A DNA stretch of 64,000 nucleotides from Pontibacter aquaedesilientis (lineage in GTDB: Bacteria > Bacteroidota > Bacteroidia > Cytophagales > Hymenobacteraceae): contig NZ_JACXAJ010000009.1 in NCBI RefSeq assembly GCF_014773225.1, positions 105,488 to 169,487 on the forward strand. Reading direction: 5' to 3'. The translations under genes were made by a program, and so were the position numbers. Under the pieces are notes generated by a model that was given only the letters and a program-made list of their open reading frames with translations, did no database searches and was not told the DNA's origin. This document shows positions 54,959 to 63,930 of the stretch, in pieces. How positions within the stretch are numbered: position 1 is the first letter of the stretch; each line of letters begins with the position of its first letter.

Positions 54959-57715
54959 TTAAATAGCAAACGCGCGTTCAACGAGATCTAACTGCTCTTT
55001 GCCGTGTATTTTATTGTATCCGGTTGCAGGAGAAGCACTTGGCTTACGGGCTATTACATCTTCCACGCCGTTTCGCATGACACGCAGGATATACATCCAG
55101 CCGCCCATGTTCTCCGGCTCTTCCTGTACCCAGTATACCTTCGCGTTCTTATATTTTTTCAGTTCGGCCTCCAGCTGCACTTTCGGGAACGGTGCCAACT
55201 GCTCCATCCGGATAATAGCTACATCCTTACGCTTGTTTTTCTGCTGCTCTTCCAACAGGTCGAAATATACCTTACCAGTGCACAGCAATACTTTCTTCAC
55301 TGTCTTGGCATTAGCATAGTTGTCACCGATCACTTCTTTGAAACCACCTTGGGTGAACTCATCCAATGAAGAAACCACATCCGGGTGGCGTAGCAGTGAC
55401 TTAGGCGCCATGTTGATGGCTGGCTTGCGGAACGGCAGGGCCAGCTGGCGACGCAGGAAGTGGAAGAAGTTGGCAGGAGTTGTGATATTGGTCACGAACA
55501 TGTTGTTCTCGGCTGCCAGTTGCAGGAAGCGCTCAGGACGGGCATTGGAGTGCTCCGGTCCCTGACCTTCATAGCCGTGCGGCAGCAACATCACCACACC
55601 ATTCATACGCTGCCACTTGGATTCTGTGGCCGATATAAATTGGTCGATCATTACTTGCGCACCGTTGGCGAAGTCACCAAACTGTGCTTCCCATATAACC
55701 AACGCATTCGGGTTAGCCATTGCATAGCCAAACTCAAAACCAAGTACGCCATACTCTGACAGGAGCGAGTTGTAGATTTCGAGCTTTACCTGATCCTCCT
55801 GAATATGGTCGAGGTTAGAGTATGGAGCGCTCGTGTTGGCGTCGCGCAATACCGCATGACGGTGTGAGAACGTACCACGTTGCACATCCTGTCCGCTCAG
55901 GCGCACCACCCGTCCTTCTGCCAGAATAGAGCCATAGGCCAGCAACTCGGCAGCAGCCCAGTTCAGTTGGCGGCTCTCAAAGAACATGTCTTTACGCTCT
56001 TTCAGAAGCTTCTCAATCTGCTTGAGCGGCTTGAAACCCTGCGGAACAGTTGTAAGCGCCTTGCCTACTTTGTCGATCACTTCCTGGGCTATACCTGTCT
56101 CAGGCGACTGGTTAAAGTCTTCTGGAGTCGAGCGACGAAGTTCTTTCCATTCCTTCTCCAAAGTCTGGTAGTTGTAAGGAAGCGGCTTTTGCTTCACCAT
56201 GTCCAGGCGGTCCTGCAACATCTGACGGAACTCCTTGTCCATAGACTTAGCCAGTTCAGCGTTGATTTCACCGTGGCCGATCAGTTCCTTGTTGTATACC
56301 TCCCGTGGATTCGGGTGCTTCGAGATCAGGTTATAAAGGTGTGGCTGCGTGAACTTCGGCTCGTCCGCCTCGTTGTGGCCATGACGGCGATAGCACACCA
56401 TGTCAATGAAGATATCGTTGCCGAACTTCTGACGGTATTCTGTTGCCAGGCGCACAGCAAACACCACAGCCTCCGGATCGTCACCGTTTACGTGCAGTAC
56501 AGGCGCGTCAATGATTTTAGCCACATCGGTGCTATAAATAGAAGAACGGGCGTCTTCGAAGTCAGTTGTAAAACCTACCTGGTTATTGATCACAAAGTGA
56601 ATGGTACCTCCTGTCTGGTAGCCTTTCAGCTTGGCCATCTGGGTTACCTCATACACGATACCTTGGCCAGCTACAGCGGCGTCGCCGTGGATTAGGATCG
56701 GTACAATTTGCTTCGGATCCCGGTCATACATACAATCGATCTTGGCACGCACAAAACCTTCCACTACCGGGTTCACTGCCTCAAGGTGCGATGGGTTCGG
56801 CGCCAGCTTCAAATTCACTTTATTGCCAGATGGGGTGTCAACTTCAGACGAGAAGCCCATATGGTACTTTACATCACCATCACCCATGGTCAGGTCCGGC
56901 ACGGCTGTCCCTTCGAACTCAGAGAAAATCTGCTCATAGGTCTTGCCCATGATGTTGGCCAGCACATTCAGGCGGCCTCGGTGCGCCATCCCTATCACTA
57001 CCTCTTTTGCGCCAAGCTCAGAGGCTTTATCGATGATGGCATCCAGGGCAGGTATAGTCGTTTCGCCACCTTCCAGTGAGAAACGTTTCTGGCCTAAGAA
57101 TTTTGTGTGCAGGAAGTTCTCAAATACAACCGCTTCGTTCAGCTTAGAAAGAATGCGCTTTTTGTACTCAATGCCTGGGTTGAAATTAAGAGACTCATTC
57201 TCGATCTTGTTTTGTAGCCAAGAGAGCATCTCCGGATCACGGATATACATGTACTCATAGCCGATCGGGCCTTCGTATATCTTCTGCACAGCCGCCACTA
57301 TATCGCGCAGTTTGGCAGGTCCGATACCGATGATCTCACCAACCTGAAAAACAGTATCCAGATCTGCTTCAGAAAGACCAAAATCTGCCAGGTCCAGCAA
57401 TGCCTTGCGGTCTTTGCGCTCACGCACCGGGTTGGTTTTGGAGCGCAGGTGTCCGCGGCTGCGGTAAGCGTATATAAAGTTGCGTACCGCTACTTCTTTA
57501 TCCGATTCGCCTGCTGCAACCGTGGCTTTGGCAGGGGCAGCCACTGGGGCACCCTCTTTCTCATGACCGTTTTCGTTATAAGCAGTTGAGAACTCAAAGC
57601 CCTCAAAGAATTTGCGCCATCCAAAGTCTACTGACTCCGGGTCCTGCTGATAAGACTTATAGAGTTCATCAATATAGGCCCCGTGCGCATTTGCGATGTA
57701 GGTATATTTATCCAT
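54959..57715 (-). CDS. sucA: 2-oxoglutarate dehydrogenase E1
   Basis: This 918-residue thiamine-diphosphate enzyme decarboxylates 2-oxoglutarate. The N-terminal short segment NAHGAYIDELYKSYQQDPES is typical of SucA. The ThDP and Mg2+ parts are GMAHRGRLNVLANIMGK, HINGDD-like LHVNGDDPEAVVFAVRLAT and VCYRRHGHNEADEPKFTQP. The C-terminal half has RGTFSHRHAV, YEGQGPEHSNARPERFLQL and VYWVQEEPENMGGW. The length is normal. A canonical promoter lies 28 bases upstream, and odhB and lpd follow, so the complex is complete in one cluster. Confidence 0.96.
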   Translation of the reverse strand: MDKYTYIANAHGAYIDELYKSYQQDPESVDFGWRKFFEGFEFSTAYNENGHEKEGAPVAAPAKATVAAGESDKEVAVRNFIYAYRSRGHLRSKTNPVRERKDRKALLDLADFGLSEADLDTVFQVGEIIGIGPAKLRDIVAAVQKIYEGPIGYEYMYIRDPEMLSWLQNKIENESLNFNPGIEYKKRILSKLNEAVVFENFLHTKFLGQKRFSLEGGETTIPALDAIIDKASELGAKEVVIGMAHRGRLNVLANIMGKTYEQIFSEFEGTAVPDLTMGDGDVKYHMGFSSEVDTPSGNKVNLKLAPNPSHLEAVNPVVEGFVRAKIDCMYDRDPKQIVPILIHGDAAVAGQGIVYEVTQMAKLKGYQTGGTIHFVINNQVGFTTDFEDARSSIYSTDVAKIIDAPVLHVNGDDPEAVVFAVRLATEYRQKFGNDIFIDMVCYRRHGHNEADEPKFTQPHLYNLISKHPNPREVYNKELIGHGEINAELAKSMDKEFRQMLQDRLDMVKQKPLPYNYQTLEKEWKELRRSTPEDFNQSPETGIAQEVIDKVGKALTTVPQGFKPLKQIEKLLKERKDMFFESRQLNWAAAELLAYGSILAEGRVVRLSGQDVQRGTFSHRHAVLRDANTSAPYSNLDHIQEDQVKLEIYNSLLSEYGVLGFEFGYAMANPNALVIWEAQFGDFANGAQVMIDQFISATESKWQRMNGVVMLLPHGYEGQGPEHSNARPERFLQLAAENNMFVTNITTPANFFHFLRRQLALPFRKPAINMAPKSLLRHPDVVSSLDEFTQGGFKEVIGDNYANAKTVKKVLLCTGKVYFDLLEEQQKNKRKDVAIIRMEQLAPFPKVQLEAELKKYKNAKVYWVQEEPENMGGWMYILRVMRNGVEDVIARKPSASPATGYNKIHGKEQLDLVERAFAI

Positions 57716-57742
57716 AATTCAATTTACGGCTGTGTGTAAAGG

Positions 57743-57772
57743 CAAAGTTAAGAGTATTTATAACAAATCAAA
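57743..57772 (-). promoter_or_regulatory. Canonical Bacteroidota promoter of sucA
   Basis: On the minus strand TTTG, 18 bases and TAACTTTG (57750-57743) match the consensus. It is 28 bases before the ATG. Confidence 0.65.
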
Positions 57773-57958
57773 CTTCATGAATTCGCATAAGCAAATACAC
57801 CTATCAATCAACCACCTAAGATTGTATTCAAGACCTCTATATAGCACATGATTAATGTTAGGGAAAAAACAGGGCTAGTTTACATCACATAATAAGCACT
57901 TTTGTCTCCTACATTGTTATGAAACCGGAACAATTCAGGCACTTCCGGCTCTGGTAGT

Positions 57959-58471
57959 TTGTTTAACCTAGAGCATTCTACGAAATCAACTTTGACCGCC
58001 AAAAAGAAACCCAAAAAATATAGCGCGAAGCCTGTCCCGCTTACAGCCCAAGAGAAAATAACCCGCTACATGCGAGGCAACAAGGCTCGTAACACAAAGC
58101 CGGAATTGTTGCTGCGCAGTATACTTTGGAACAACGGCTTACGCGGTTATCGGGTGCATTGGCGTAAAGCTCCTGGCAAGCCCGACATTTGTTACCCGGC
58201 ACGACGTCTTGCCATATTTGTGCATGGTTGCTTTTGGCACCGATGCCCCTATTGTCAGCCTGCTTTCCCTAAGTCCAATCTACAGTTCTGGGAAGAAAAG
58301 TTTACTAACAATCAATTGCGCGATGAGCGTTATAAAGCCATGTACCGAGAGGCTGGATGGCAGCGGGTGGTGATATGGGAGTGCCAGCTTCGGCAAGACC
58401 TGGATAGTTGCCTGCGCCTGATCCGGGAATTGCACCGCGGGGTTCCTGGCAGTTGGGAGCTTGCTGCCTGA
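57959..58471 (+). CDS. vsr: Very short patch repair-type (Vsr) endonuclease
   Basis: This endonuclease of up to 170 residues belongs to the Vsr family, which nicks next to T:G mismatches that arise from deamination of 5-methylcytosine. The family pattern is visible: RYMRGNKARNTKPELLLRSI, then RVHWRKAPGKPDICYPARRL with catalytic Asp76, then the zinc site FVHGCFWHRCPYC (Cys91, His94, Cys96, Cys99) and VVIWECQL. No ATG opens the frame: the start is a TTG at 57959 or 57992. No cytosine methyltransferase is nearby, so it is an orphan. It contains no AGGTATA word. Confidence 0.85.
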   Translation: MFNLEHSTKSTLTAKKKPKKYSAKPVPLTAQEKITRYMRGNKARNTKPELLLRSILWNNGLRGYRVHWRKAPGKPDICYPARRLAIFVHGCFWHRCPYCQPAFPKSNLQFWEEKFTNNQLRDERYKAMYREAGWQRVVIWECQLRQDLDSCLRLIRELHRGVPGSWELAA

Positions 58472-58547
58472 TTAAATTCCACTGTCGCGTAACTATAGGC
58501 ACGAATAAAAGTATTATCTTCAGTACCTTAACACCTAGCTATACCCT

Positions 58548-60275
58548 ATGAAGAAAAAAATAGTCGGCCTGGCTTTTCTAAGCCTGACGGCCTTCGCCTG
58601 CAGCGAAAACGCCAGGCAAGTAGCCGAAACTGCGGATGAGAATCAGGTGACGGCAAGCGATAGCACCAACCTGCAGCCCGCACTGCAAAGTATAAATGCC
58701 AACGATCTGCTACAGCATATCAAAGTGCTGGCGTCCGATGCCTACGAAGGGCGTAGCCCTGGCACAGCCGGTGAAGATTCCACTGTGAACTACCTTACCC
58801 GCGAATTCAAAAAGTTAGGCCTGCAGCCCGGTAACCCGAATGGTACGTATGTGCAAAAAGTGCCTATGTTTGGCTTCACAGCGCAACCTAAGGCCAGTTT
58901 CACGGCGGGAGGCAAAACCATTAACCTTAATTTCCCGGATGATTACGTAGCCGTGTCGCGCCGTTTCGTGCCGGACGTGAACGTAAACAACTCTGATATA
59001 GTGTTTGTGGGTTATGGCATTGTGGCGCCGGAATATGGCTGGGACGACTACAAAGGTATAGACGTGAAGGGCAAGACCATTGTCATGCTCATTAATGACC
59101 CGCCTATACCTAGACCCGACAATGCCGATCAACTTGACAGCACCATTTTTGGCGGCAAAGCCATGACCTATTATGGCCGCTGGACTTATAAGTATGAGAT
59201 TGCTGCAGAGAAAGGTGCTGCCGCCGCCATCATCATCCACGAGACTGGACCTGCAGGCTATCCTTACGAAGTAGTATCGGGTAGCTGGAGCCGGGAGAAT
59301 TTTGACATCAGCAACCCCGGCAAAAACATGGATCGCGTGGCCGTGGAGTCCTGGATTACAGAAGCCAAGGCAAAAGAACTCTTCTCCGCGGCGGGCAATA
59401 ACTTTGAGCAACTCAAGCGTGCAGCTGCCAATAAAGGATTCAAGCCTGTTGCCTTAAATGCCAAAGCTAATTTCACACTCAAGAATAAACTTCGTGAAAT
59501 TGAGTCTCAGAACATCATCGCTAAACTAGAAGGTTCAGACCCAAAGCTTAAAGAGGAGTACGTGGTTTATACCGCACACTGGGACCATCTGGGCAAAGAC
59601 GACAAACTGCAGGGGGACCAGATTTACAACGGTGCTATGGACAATGCCAGCGGCACTGCCGGCTTAATTGAACTGGCGAAGGCTTTCACAAAACTACCTG
59701 AAAAACCGAACCGCTCTATCCTGTTCCTGGCCGTGACAGCTGAAGAGAAAGGATTACTAGGCTCAAAATACTATGCTGCTAATCCGCTATACCCGCTTAA
59801 CAGGACGCTCGCCAACATCAACATGGACGTACTGAATGCCTACCATCCAACCGAGGATGTAATTGTGATTGGATATGGCAACTCGTCCTTAGAGGATATA
59901 CTGGCGGAAGAATCCCGCTCACAAAACAGGCGCATCGTACCGGAGGCTTCACCTGAGAAAGGCTCCTTTTATCGTTCCGACCATTTTGAGTTTGCGAAGC
60001 AAGGCGTGCCAGCCCTGTACGCCAAGTCAGGTATTATAGCCCGTAACCAGCCCGCTGATTATATTACCAAAAAGCAAGAGCAGTATACTGCTGACCATTA
60101 CCATAAAGTGAGCGACGAAGTGCGGGAAGATTGGAACCTGGATGGCGCTGTGGAAGATCTGCGCTTGTTCTTCCGGGTTGGCTATCGCGTAGCCAATGGT
60201 GATACGTATCCTGAATGGCGACCTAAATCGGAATTTAAGGCCAAACGTGATAGTTCCCTTTCCAAATCCAAATAG
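58548..60275 (+). CDS. Secreted M28-family metallopeptidase with PA domain
   Basis: This 575-residue lipoprotein has a signal and lipobox (SLTAFACSE, Cys18). The M28 catalytic domain follows an inserted PA domain (about residues 150-270, including [19 protein letters not shown]). The zinc ligands are visible: [49 protein letters not shown] and [13 protein letters not shown]. It should be an aminopeptidase that acts on exported or external peptides. A strong terminator follows. It is 76 bases after vsr on the same strand. Confidence 0.9.
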   Translation: MKKKIVGLAFLSLTAFACSENARQVAETADENQVTASDSTNLQPALQSINANDLLQHIKVLASDAYEGRSPGTAGEDSTVNYLTREFKKLGLQPGNPNGTYVQKVPMFGFTAQPKASFTAGGKTINLNFPDDYVAVSRRFVPDVNVNNSDIVFVGYGIVAPEYGWDDYKGIDVKGKTIVMLINDPPIPRPDNADQLDSTIFGGKAMTYYGRWTYKYEIAAEKGAAAAIIIHETGPAGYPYEVVSGSWSRENFDISNPGKNMDRVAVESWITEAKAKELFSAAGNNFEQLKRAAANKGFKPVALNAKANFTLKNKLREIESQNIIAKLEGSDPKLKEEYVVYTAHWDHLGKDDKLQGDQIYNGAMDNASGTAGLIELAKAFTKLPEKPNRSILFLAVTAEEKGLLGSKYYAANPLYPLNRTLANINMDVLNAYHPTEDVIVIGYGNSSLEDILAEESRSQNRRIVPEASPEKGSFYRSDHFEFAKQGVPALYAKSGIIARNQPADYITKKQEQYTADHYHKVSDEVREDWNLDGAVEDLRLFFRVGYRVANGDTYPEWRPKSEFKAKRDSSLSKSK

Positions 60276-60296
60276 GGCTTGAGTCAGGAAAAACTT

Positions 60297-60325
60297 AAAG
60301 GCACCTCCAAAGAGGTGCCTTTTTT
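60297..60325 (+). terminator. Terminator after the M28 peptidase
   Basis: A perfect 11-bp stem AAAGGCACCTC pairs with GAGGTGCCTTT around a 4-base loop, followed by TTT. Confidence 0.88.
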
Positions 60326-60605
60326 ATTGGCAGCTATGAAAGCTCAGGTCTCATTATTGTCATAAATCATCAGCAGCAACAAGCAGGCAATTAGAATAAT
60401 TATAAAATTTAATAAATCAACTTAAATAGCGCTGAAGCTATCATAAACGCTAACCACACAATCACTCTTAAATACCATTGATTAACACCCATTTAAAACG
60501 CGACCACTTAAATAGTATCTAAAAAAACATATTCCAAGGGTTACCTTTTCGTATAACCAGAATAAATAAGTACAAATTTGCTTTTTTAACAAAATTTGAA
60601 GTATT
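60326..60605. other. A/T-rich region upstream of the small lipoprotein
   Basis: About 280 bases without a gene. The stretch is very A/T-rich and probably carries the promoter of the gene at 60606. No exact TAnnTTTG box was found; TACAAATTTG and AAAATTTG near 60571-60599 are near matches. Confidence 0.45.
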
Positions 60606-60827
60606 ATGAAAAAGACCATAAAATTAGCTTTCGCCGCATTCGCATTCTTCGCTTTTACAGCATGTAATTCTGAAACCAATACGACTACAGAAACCGAGCG
60701 TATCGAAGAAATAGAAACTGACATGGATGCCGACATGGACATGGAAGCTGACACTACAACCGTTATGGATACAACCGTAAATGACGGTGTTGCTGATGAA
60801 ATTCCTGAAGAAAGACCTATCCAGTAA
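60606..60827 (+). CDS. Small Thr/acid-rich lipoprotein
   Basis: This 73-residue protein has a signal and lipobox (FAFFAFTACNS) and a mature part made almost only of acidic residues and Thr (ERIEEIETDMDADMDMEADT and TTTVMDTTVNDG). Its N-terminus MKKTIKLAFAAFAFFAFTAC resembles that of the Gly-Thr repeat lipoprotein at 34130 (MKKTFLNLLAFSFVAATV). No domain is known. Its own terminator with a 17-bp stem follows directly. Confidence 0.65.
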   Translation: MKKTIKLAFAAFAFFAFTACNSETNTTTETERIEEIETDMDADMDMEADTTTVMDTTVNDGVADEIPEERPIQ

Positions 60828-60847
60828 TCTTATATAGATAATTAAGT

Positions 60848-60889
60848 AAAAGAGGTCCTTACCAATCAAATGGTAAGGACCTCTTTTTT
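60848..60889 (+). terminator. Strong terminator after the small lipoprotein
   Basis: A perfect 17-bp stem (60848-60864 with 60871-60887) has a 6-base loop and is followed by TT. The T run starts within the stem. Confidence 0.88.
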
Positions 60890-60976
60890 ATACCTATGCA
60901 TTTAAGGGAAACTATATATGTAAAAGAAAAAGGCCTTCTTATGCGGATATGGCGTAATACTTGTTAAATTTAGCAG

Positions 60977-62158
60977 ATGGAAAACTTACCTTTAACAGAG
61001 GATGGCATAGCTATTATATTGGTTGCCTCTGACGAAGCATTGCGAAATGCAGTTGCTCATCTGCAGCAGCATCAGGAGCTCGCCCTTGACTTAGAATTTG
61101 ACCAAAACCGTTATACCTACGGATTCAATCTGTGCCTTATACAAATTGCAGACGGTAATGGCACATGCTATATTATAGACCCTTTTTACATCGATGATCT
61201 TAGTCCGTTATTTGCAATCATCGAGAATCCAGCTATTGCCAAAATCATACATCACTCTAATAACGATATTCTACTGCTTGACAAACTCGGCTGCCACATT
61301 AAAAACGTAGTGGATACAGATGTTGCTGCCAAAGTTATAAATTATGAGCGCTCTTCCTTAGCGACTGTCCTTAAAGAAGAATTCAATACAGAAATAGACA
61401 AATCACAACAATCCAGTAACTGGAATAAGCGCCCGTTAACGGAAGATCAACTGCGTTATGCTGCGATAGATGTTATCTACCTGCACAAAATTAAAGCGAA
61501 GTTACTGGAAGCGATTGAGAAAGAGGGACGCAGCCATTGGCTGGAAGAGGAAAACCATTTGCTGGAGCAGCTTAAGTTCACGGAGCCTGAAAACCCACAT
61601 TTGCGGCTAAAACAAGCTTTCCGACTCAATTACTATCAGCAGTATATCTTAAAAGGGCTTTATGCGTTTCGAGATGAATTGGCACAGGAATTCAACAAAC
61701 CAGCACCTTATGTTATACCTAACGATGCGTTAGTAGACTTAGCCAACAATCCGAATGCAGATATTCATGAATGGTTAAACCATACTAAAGGAATACACGG
61801 TGGCCTAAAGAAACCTAAAAATGAGCGCTTATTAAAGGAGGCGCTGGAAAACACAAAGAAGGCCGCAAAAGCGAATAACATCAGTGATGATTATCCAGAG
61901 CATCGTTTTCATCGCCCAATGCGCACTCCTGAGACTGAAAGACGCAAAGAGCTTCTAACAGAAGTGCAACAGAAAATTGTTGCTAAATATGGAGAGTATG
62001 CTTCTAAATTAATCATTAACCAAAGCTTAATAACAGATTATAGTCAAACCGGCCGACTCCGCTGCTCCAAAAAATATGCAACTGATATTGTCCTTCAAAC
62101 AGCCAGTGAGCTAGGTATAGATATACCTGTCATGGAACCCGCTGCCCCGAAGAACTAG
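60977..62158 (+). CDS. rnd: Ribonuclease D (3'-5' exonuclease with HRDC domain)
   Basis: This 393-residue enzyme trims 3' ends of RNAs such as tRNA precursors. The DEDDy exonuclease motifs are complete: ALDLEFDQ (Asp38, Glu40), HHSNNDILLLDKL and YAAIDVIYLHK. The HRDC-like helical region follows (RLNYYQQYILKGLYAFRDE and ALVDLANNPNADIHEW). The C-terminal tail has PETERRKELLTEVQQKIVAK. Two abundant-word copies near the end (62113 and 62122) form an inverted pair inside the gene. Confidence 0.9.
   Translation: MENLPLTEDGIAIILVASDEALRNAVAHLQQHQELALDLEFDQNRYTYGFNLCLIQIADGNGTCYIIDPFYIDDLSPLFAIIENPAIAKIIHHSNNDILLLDKLGCHIKNVVDTDVAAKVINYERSSLATVLKEEFNTEIDKSQQSSNWNKRPLTEDQLRYAAIDVIYLHKIKAKLLEAIEKEGRSHWLEEENHLLEQLKFTEPENPHLRLKQAFRLNYYQQYILKGLYAFRDELAQEFNKPAPYVIPNDALVDLANNPNADIHEWLNHTKGIHGGLKKPKNERLLKEALENTKKAAKANNISDDYPEHRFHRPMRTPETERRKELLTEVQQKIVAKYGEYASKLIINQSLITDYSQTGRLRCSKKYATDIVLQTASELGIDIPVMEPAAPKN
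62113..62128. repeat. Closely spaced inverted pair AGGTATA-GA-TATACCT
   Basis: AGGTATAGATATACCT inside the 3' end of the rnd gene has two copies of the abundant word facing each other with a 2-base gap. The coding frame reads through it normally. Confidence 0.7.
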
Positions 62159-62198
62159 ATCTTCTTATACCTAATACAGAAAATACCTATCACTAAGC

Positions 62199-63608
62199 AT
62201 GAACACATTTAGAACGGAACACGACTTTCTAGGGGAAAAAGAAATTCCCAGTGAAGTATATTACGGTATTCAAACTTCGAGAGCACTTGAGAATTTTCAT
62301 ATAACTGGCATCCCGATCTCTAAAGAACCATTATTTATAAAAGCTTTTGCTTATGTAAAGAAAGCGGCGGCAATAGCCAACCACAAGTGTGGCGTTATAA
62401 GCAAGGAAGTAACAGATGCTATCTGTATTGCATGTGACAGGTTAATTGATGGTGAATACTTAGATCAGTTTGTAACAGATATGATCCAGGGTGGGGCAGG
62501 CACCTCTGTTAATATGAATGTAAACGAAGTGATCGCCAACATTGGATTGGAGCATATGGGCCATGCAAAAGGGACTTATAACTTTTTGCATCCAAATAAT
62601 CACGTTAACTGCTCCCAGTCGACCAATGATGCCTACCCTACGGCATTCAGAATAGCGCTATACTGGAAAATACAAAGCTTTATGCAAAGCTTAGAAGCAC
62701 TTCAGCAATCCTTTGGTCGCAAAGGAGAAGAGTTTCAGGAAGTATTGAAAATGGGGCGCACTCAGTTACAGGATGCTGTACCTATGACGCTTGGAGCAGA
62801 ATTTCATGGTTTCTCCACAACTATAAGGGAAGACATTCAGCGTCTGAGTGAGGTTAAAATGTTGATTTGCGAGATCAATATGGGAGCTACTGCTATTGGC
62901 ACCTCGATTAATGCTCCGGAAGGATACCCACTATTAGTAACTGATATATTGCGAGAAATTACAGGTATACCTGTCGTGCTGGCAGAGGACTTAATTGAGG
63001 CCACTTGCGACACTGGAGCCTATGTACAAGTATCGGGTGTCTTGAAGCGATGTGCTGTTAAAGTATCTAAAATTTGTAATGATCTTCGCTTACTGTCATC
63101 TGGACCAAGAGCTGGTTTCAACGAAATCAACCTTCCTCGTATGCAACCAGGCTCATCTATTATGCCTGGCAAAGTAAACCCGGTTATACCTGAGGTAGTT
63201 AATCAAACTGCCTATTATGTCATAGGAGCAGATATGACCATCACGATGGCTGCAGAGGCAGGTCAATTACAATTAAATGTAATGGAGCCAGTTATTGCTT
63301 ACAGTCTCTTCAGCTCATTGACATACTTGGAAAATGCATGCTATACCTTACAGGCGAAATGTGTGGATGGTATAACAGCTAATGAAGAAATATGCAAGAA
63401 CATGGTGATGAATAGTATAGGCATCGTAACATCGCTCAATCCTATTTTAGGTTATGAGGAGTCGGCTTCTATTGCGAAGGAAGCACTTACAACTGGCAAA
63501 TCTATTCATGAAATAACCGTACTTGAGCGAAAGAGAATTACTCAAGCAAAATGGGATGAAATATTCTCTATTGAGAACTTAATTCATCCAAAGTTTATCA
63601 ATATCTAA
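62199..63608 (+). CDS. aspA: Aspartate ammonia-lyase
   Basis: This 469-residue enzyme converts aspartate to fumarate and ammonia. It starts FRTEHDFLGEKEIPSEVYYG, has NVNCSQSTNDAYPTA-like HVNCSQSTNDAYPTAFRIAL and GRTQLQDAVPMTLGAEF, and the superfamily signature GSSIMPGKVNPVIPEVV with the catalytic Ser. NVMEPVIAY also fits. The N-terminal sequence (SEVYYGIQTSRALENFHITG) separates it from fumarase C. It lies 40 bases after rnd, so the two may share a transcript. Its product fumarate enters the same cycle as the nearby 2-oxoglutarate dehydrogenase. Confidence 0.93.
   Translation: MNTFRTEHDFLGEKEIPSEVYYGIQTSRALENFHITGIPISKEPLFIKAFAYVKKAAAIANHKCGVISKEVTDAICIACDRLIDGEYLDQFVTDMIQGGAGTSVNMNVNEVIANIGLEHMGHAKGTYNFLHPNNHVNCSQSTNDAYPTAFRIALYWKIQSFMQSLEALQQSFGRKGEEFQEVLKMGRTQLQDAVPMTLGAEFHGFSTTIREDIQRLSEVKMLICEINMGATAIGTSINAPEGYPLLVTDILREITGIPVVLAEDLIEATCDTGAYVQVSGVLKRCAVKVSKICNDLRLLSSGPRAGFNEINLPRMQPGSSIMPGKVNPVIPEVVNQTAYYVIGADMTITMAAEAGQLQLNVMEPVIAYSLFSSLTYLENACYTLQAKCVDGITANEEICKNMVMNSIGIVTSLNPILGYEESASIAKEALTTGKSIHEITVLERKRITQAKWDEIFSIENLIHPKFINI
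62961..62974. repeat. Perfect palindrome ACAGGTATACCTGT, fused copies of the abundant word
   Basis: The 14 bases are fully self-complementary and lie inside the aspA coding region, where the codons read Thr-Gly-Ile-Pro-Val. It is the best example of the palindromic form of the word. Confidence 0.8.
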
Positions 63609-63620
63609 ACTTATTTAGGT

Positions 63621-63674
63621 TCCCATAAACAAAAGAGGCGCTCCGTTTAGGGAGCGCCTCTTTTGTTTATGGGA
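63621..63674 (+). terminator. Unusually long hairpin terminator after aspA
   Basis: A perfect 24-bp stem (63621-63644 with 63651-63674) has a 6-base loop. The right arm contains TTTTGTTT. It lies 13 bases after the aspA stop and faces the rRNA operon. Confidence 0.88.
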
Positions 63675-63886
63675 TATTTACATAGCGTACATAGTCAAAC
63701 TTGCCTGTATGGGGTGGAACTGGGAAGCCCTTCCAACCTTCGCTAACTTCTGCATGCAAAGCCTGACGGTTTCATCGTTTCCCCTGTACTGCTTACCGGT
63801 TTTGGCCTGGCCTGTCGTGTCGCCCTGGCGCGGCGTCGGTTGGATTTGGTTTGGCCGGATGGGGTTGGGTTTGGCTCAAACGCGGA

Positions 63887-63918
63887 ACGGCCCCCGTCTC
63901 TTGCGAAACGGGGGCCGT
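63887..63918 (-). terminator. Terminator of the rRNA operon
   Basis: A perfect 11-bp G/C stem ACGGCCCCCGT pairs with ACGGGGGCCGT around a 10-base loop, just after the end of the 5S gene on the minus strand. The T run is weak. Confidence 0.65.
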
Positions 63919-63930
63919 CCTGTTGTTGGG

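Larger units (their letters stand above)
63609..63930. other. Gap between aspA and the 5S gene, with two terminators
   Basis: This 322-base gap holds the aspA terminator and the rRNA operon terminator. The stretch in between (about 63675-63886) is rich in TTGG-type words and has no believable gene; the 83-codon plus-strand frame here is not supported. Confidence 0.55.
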
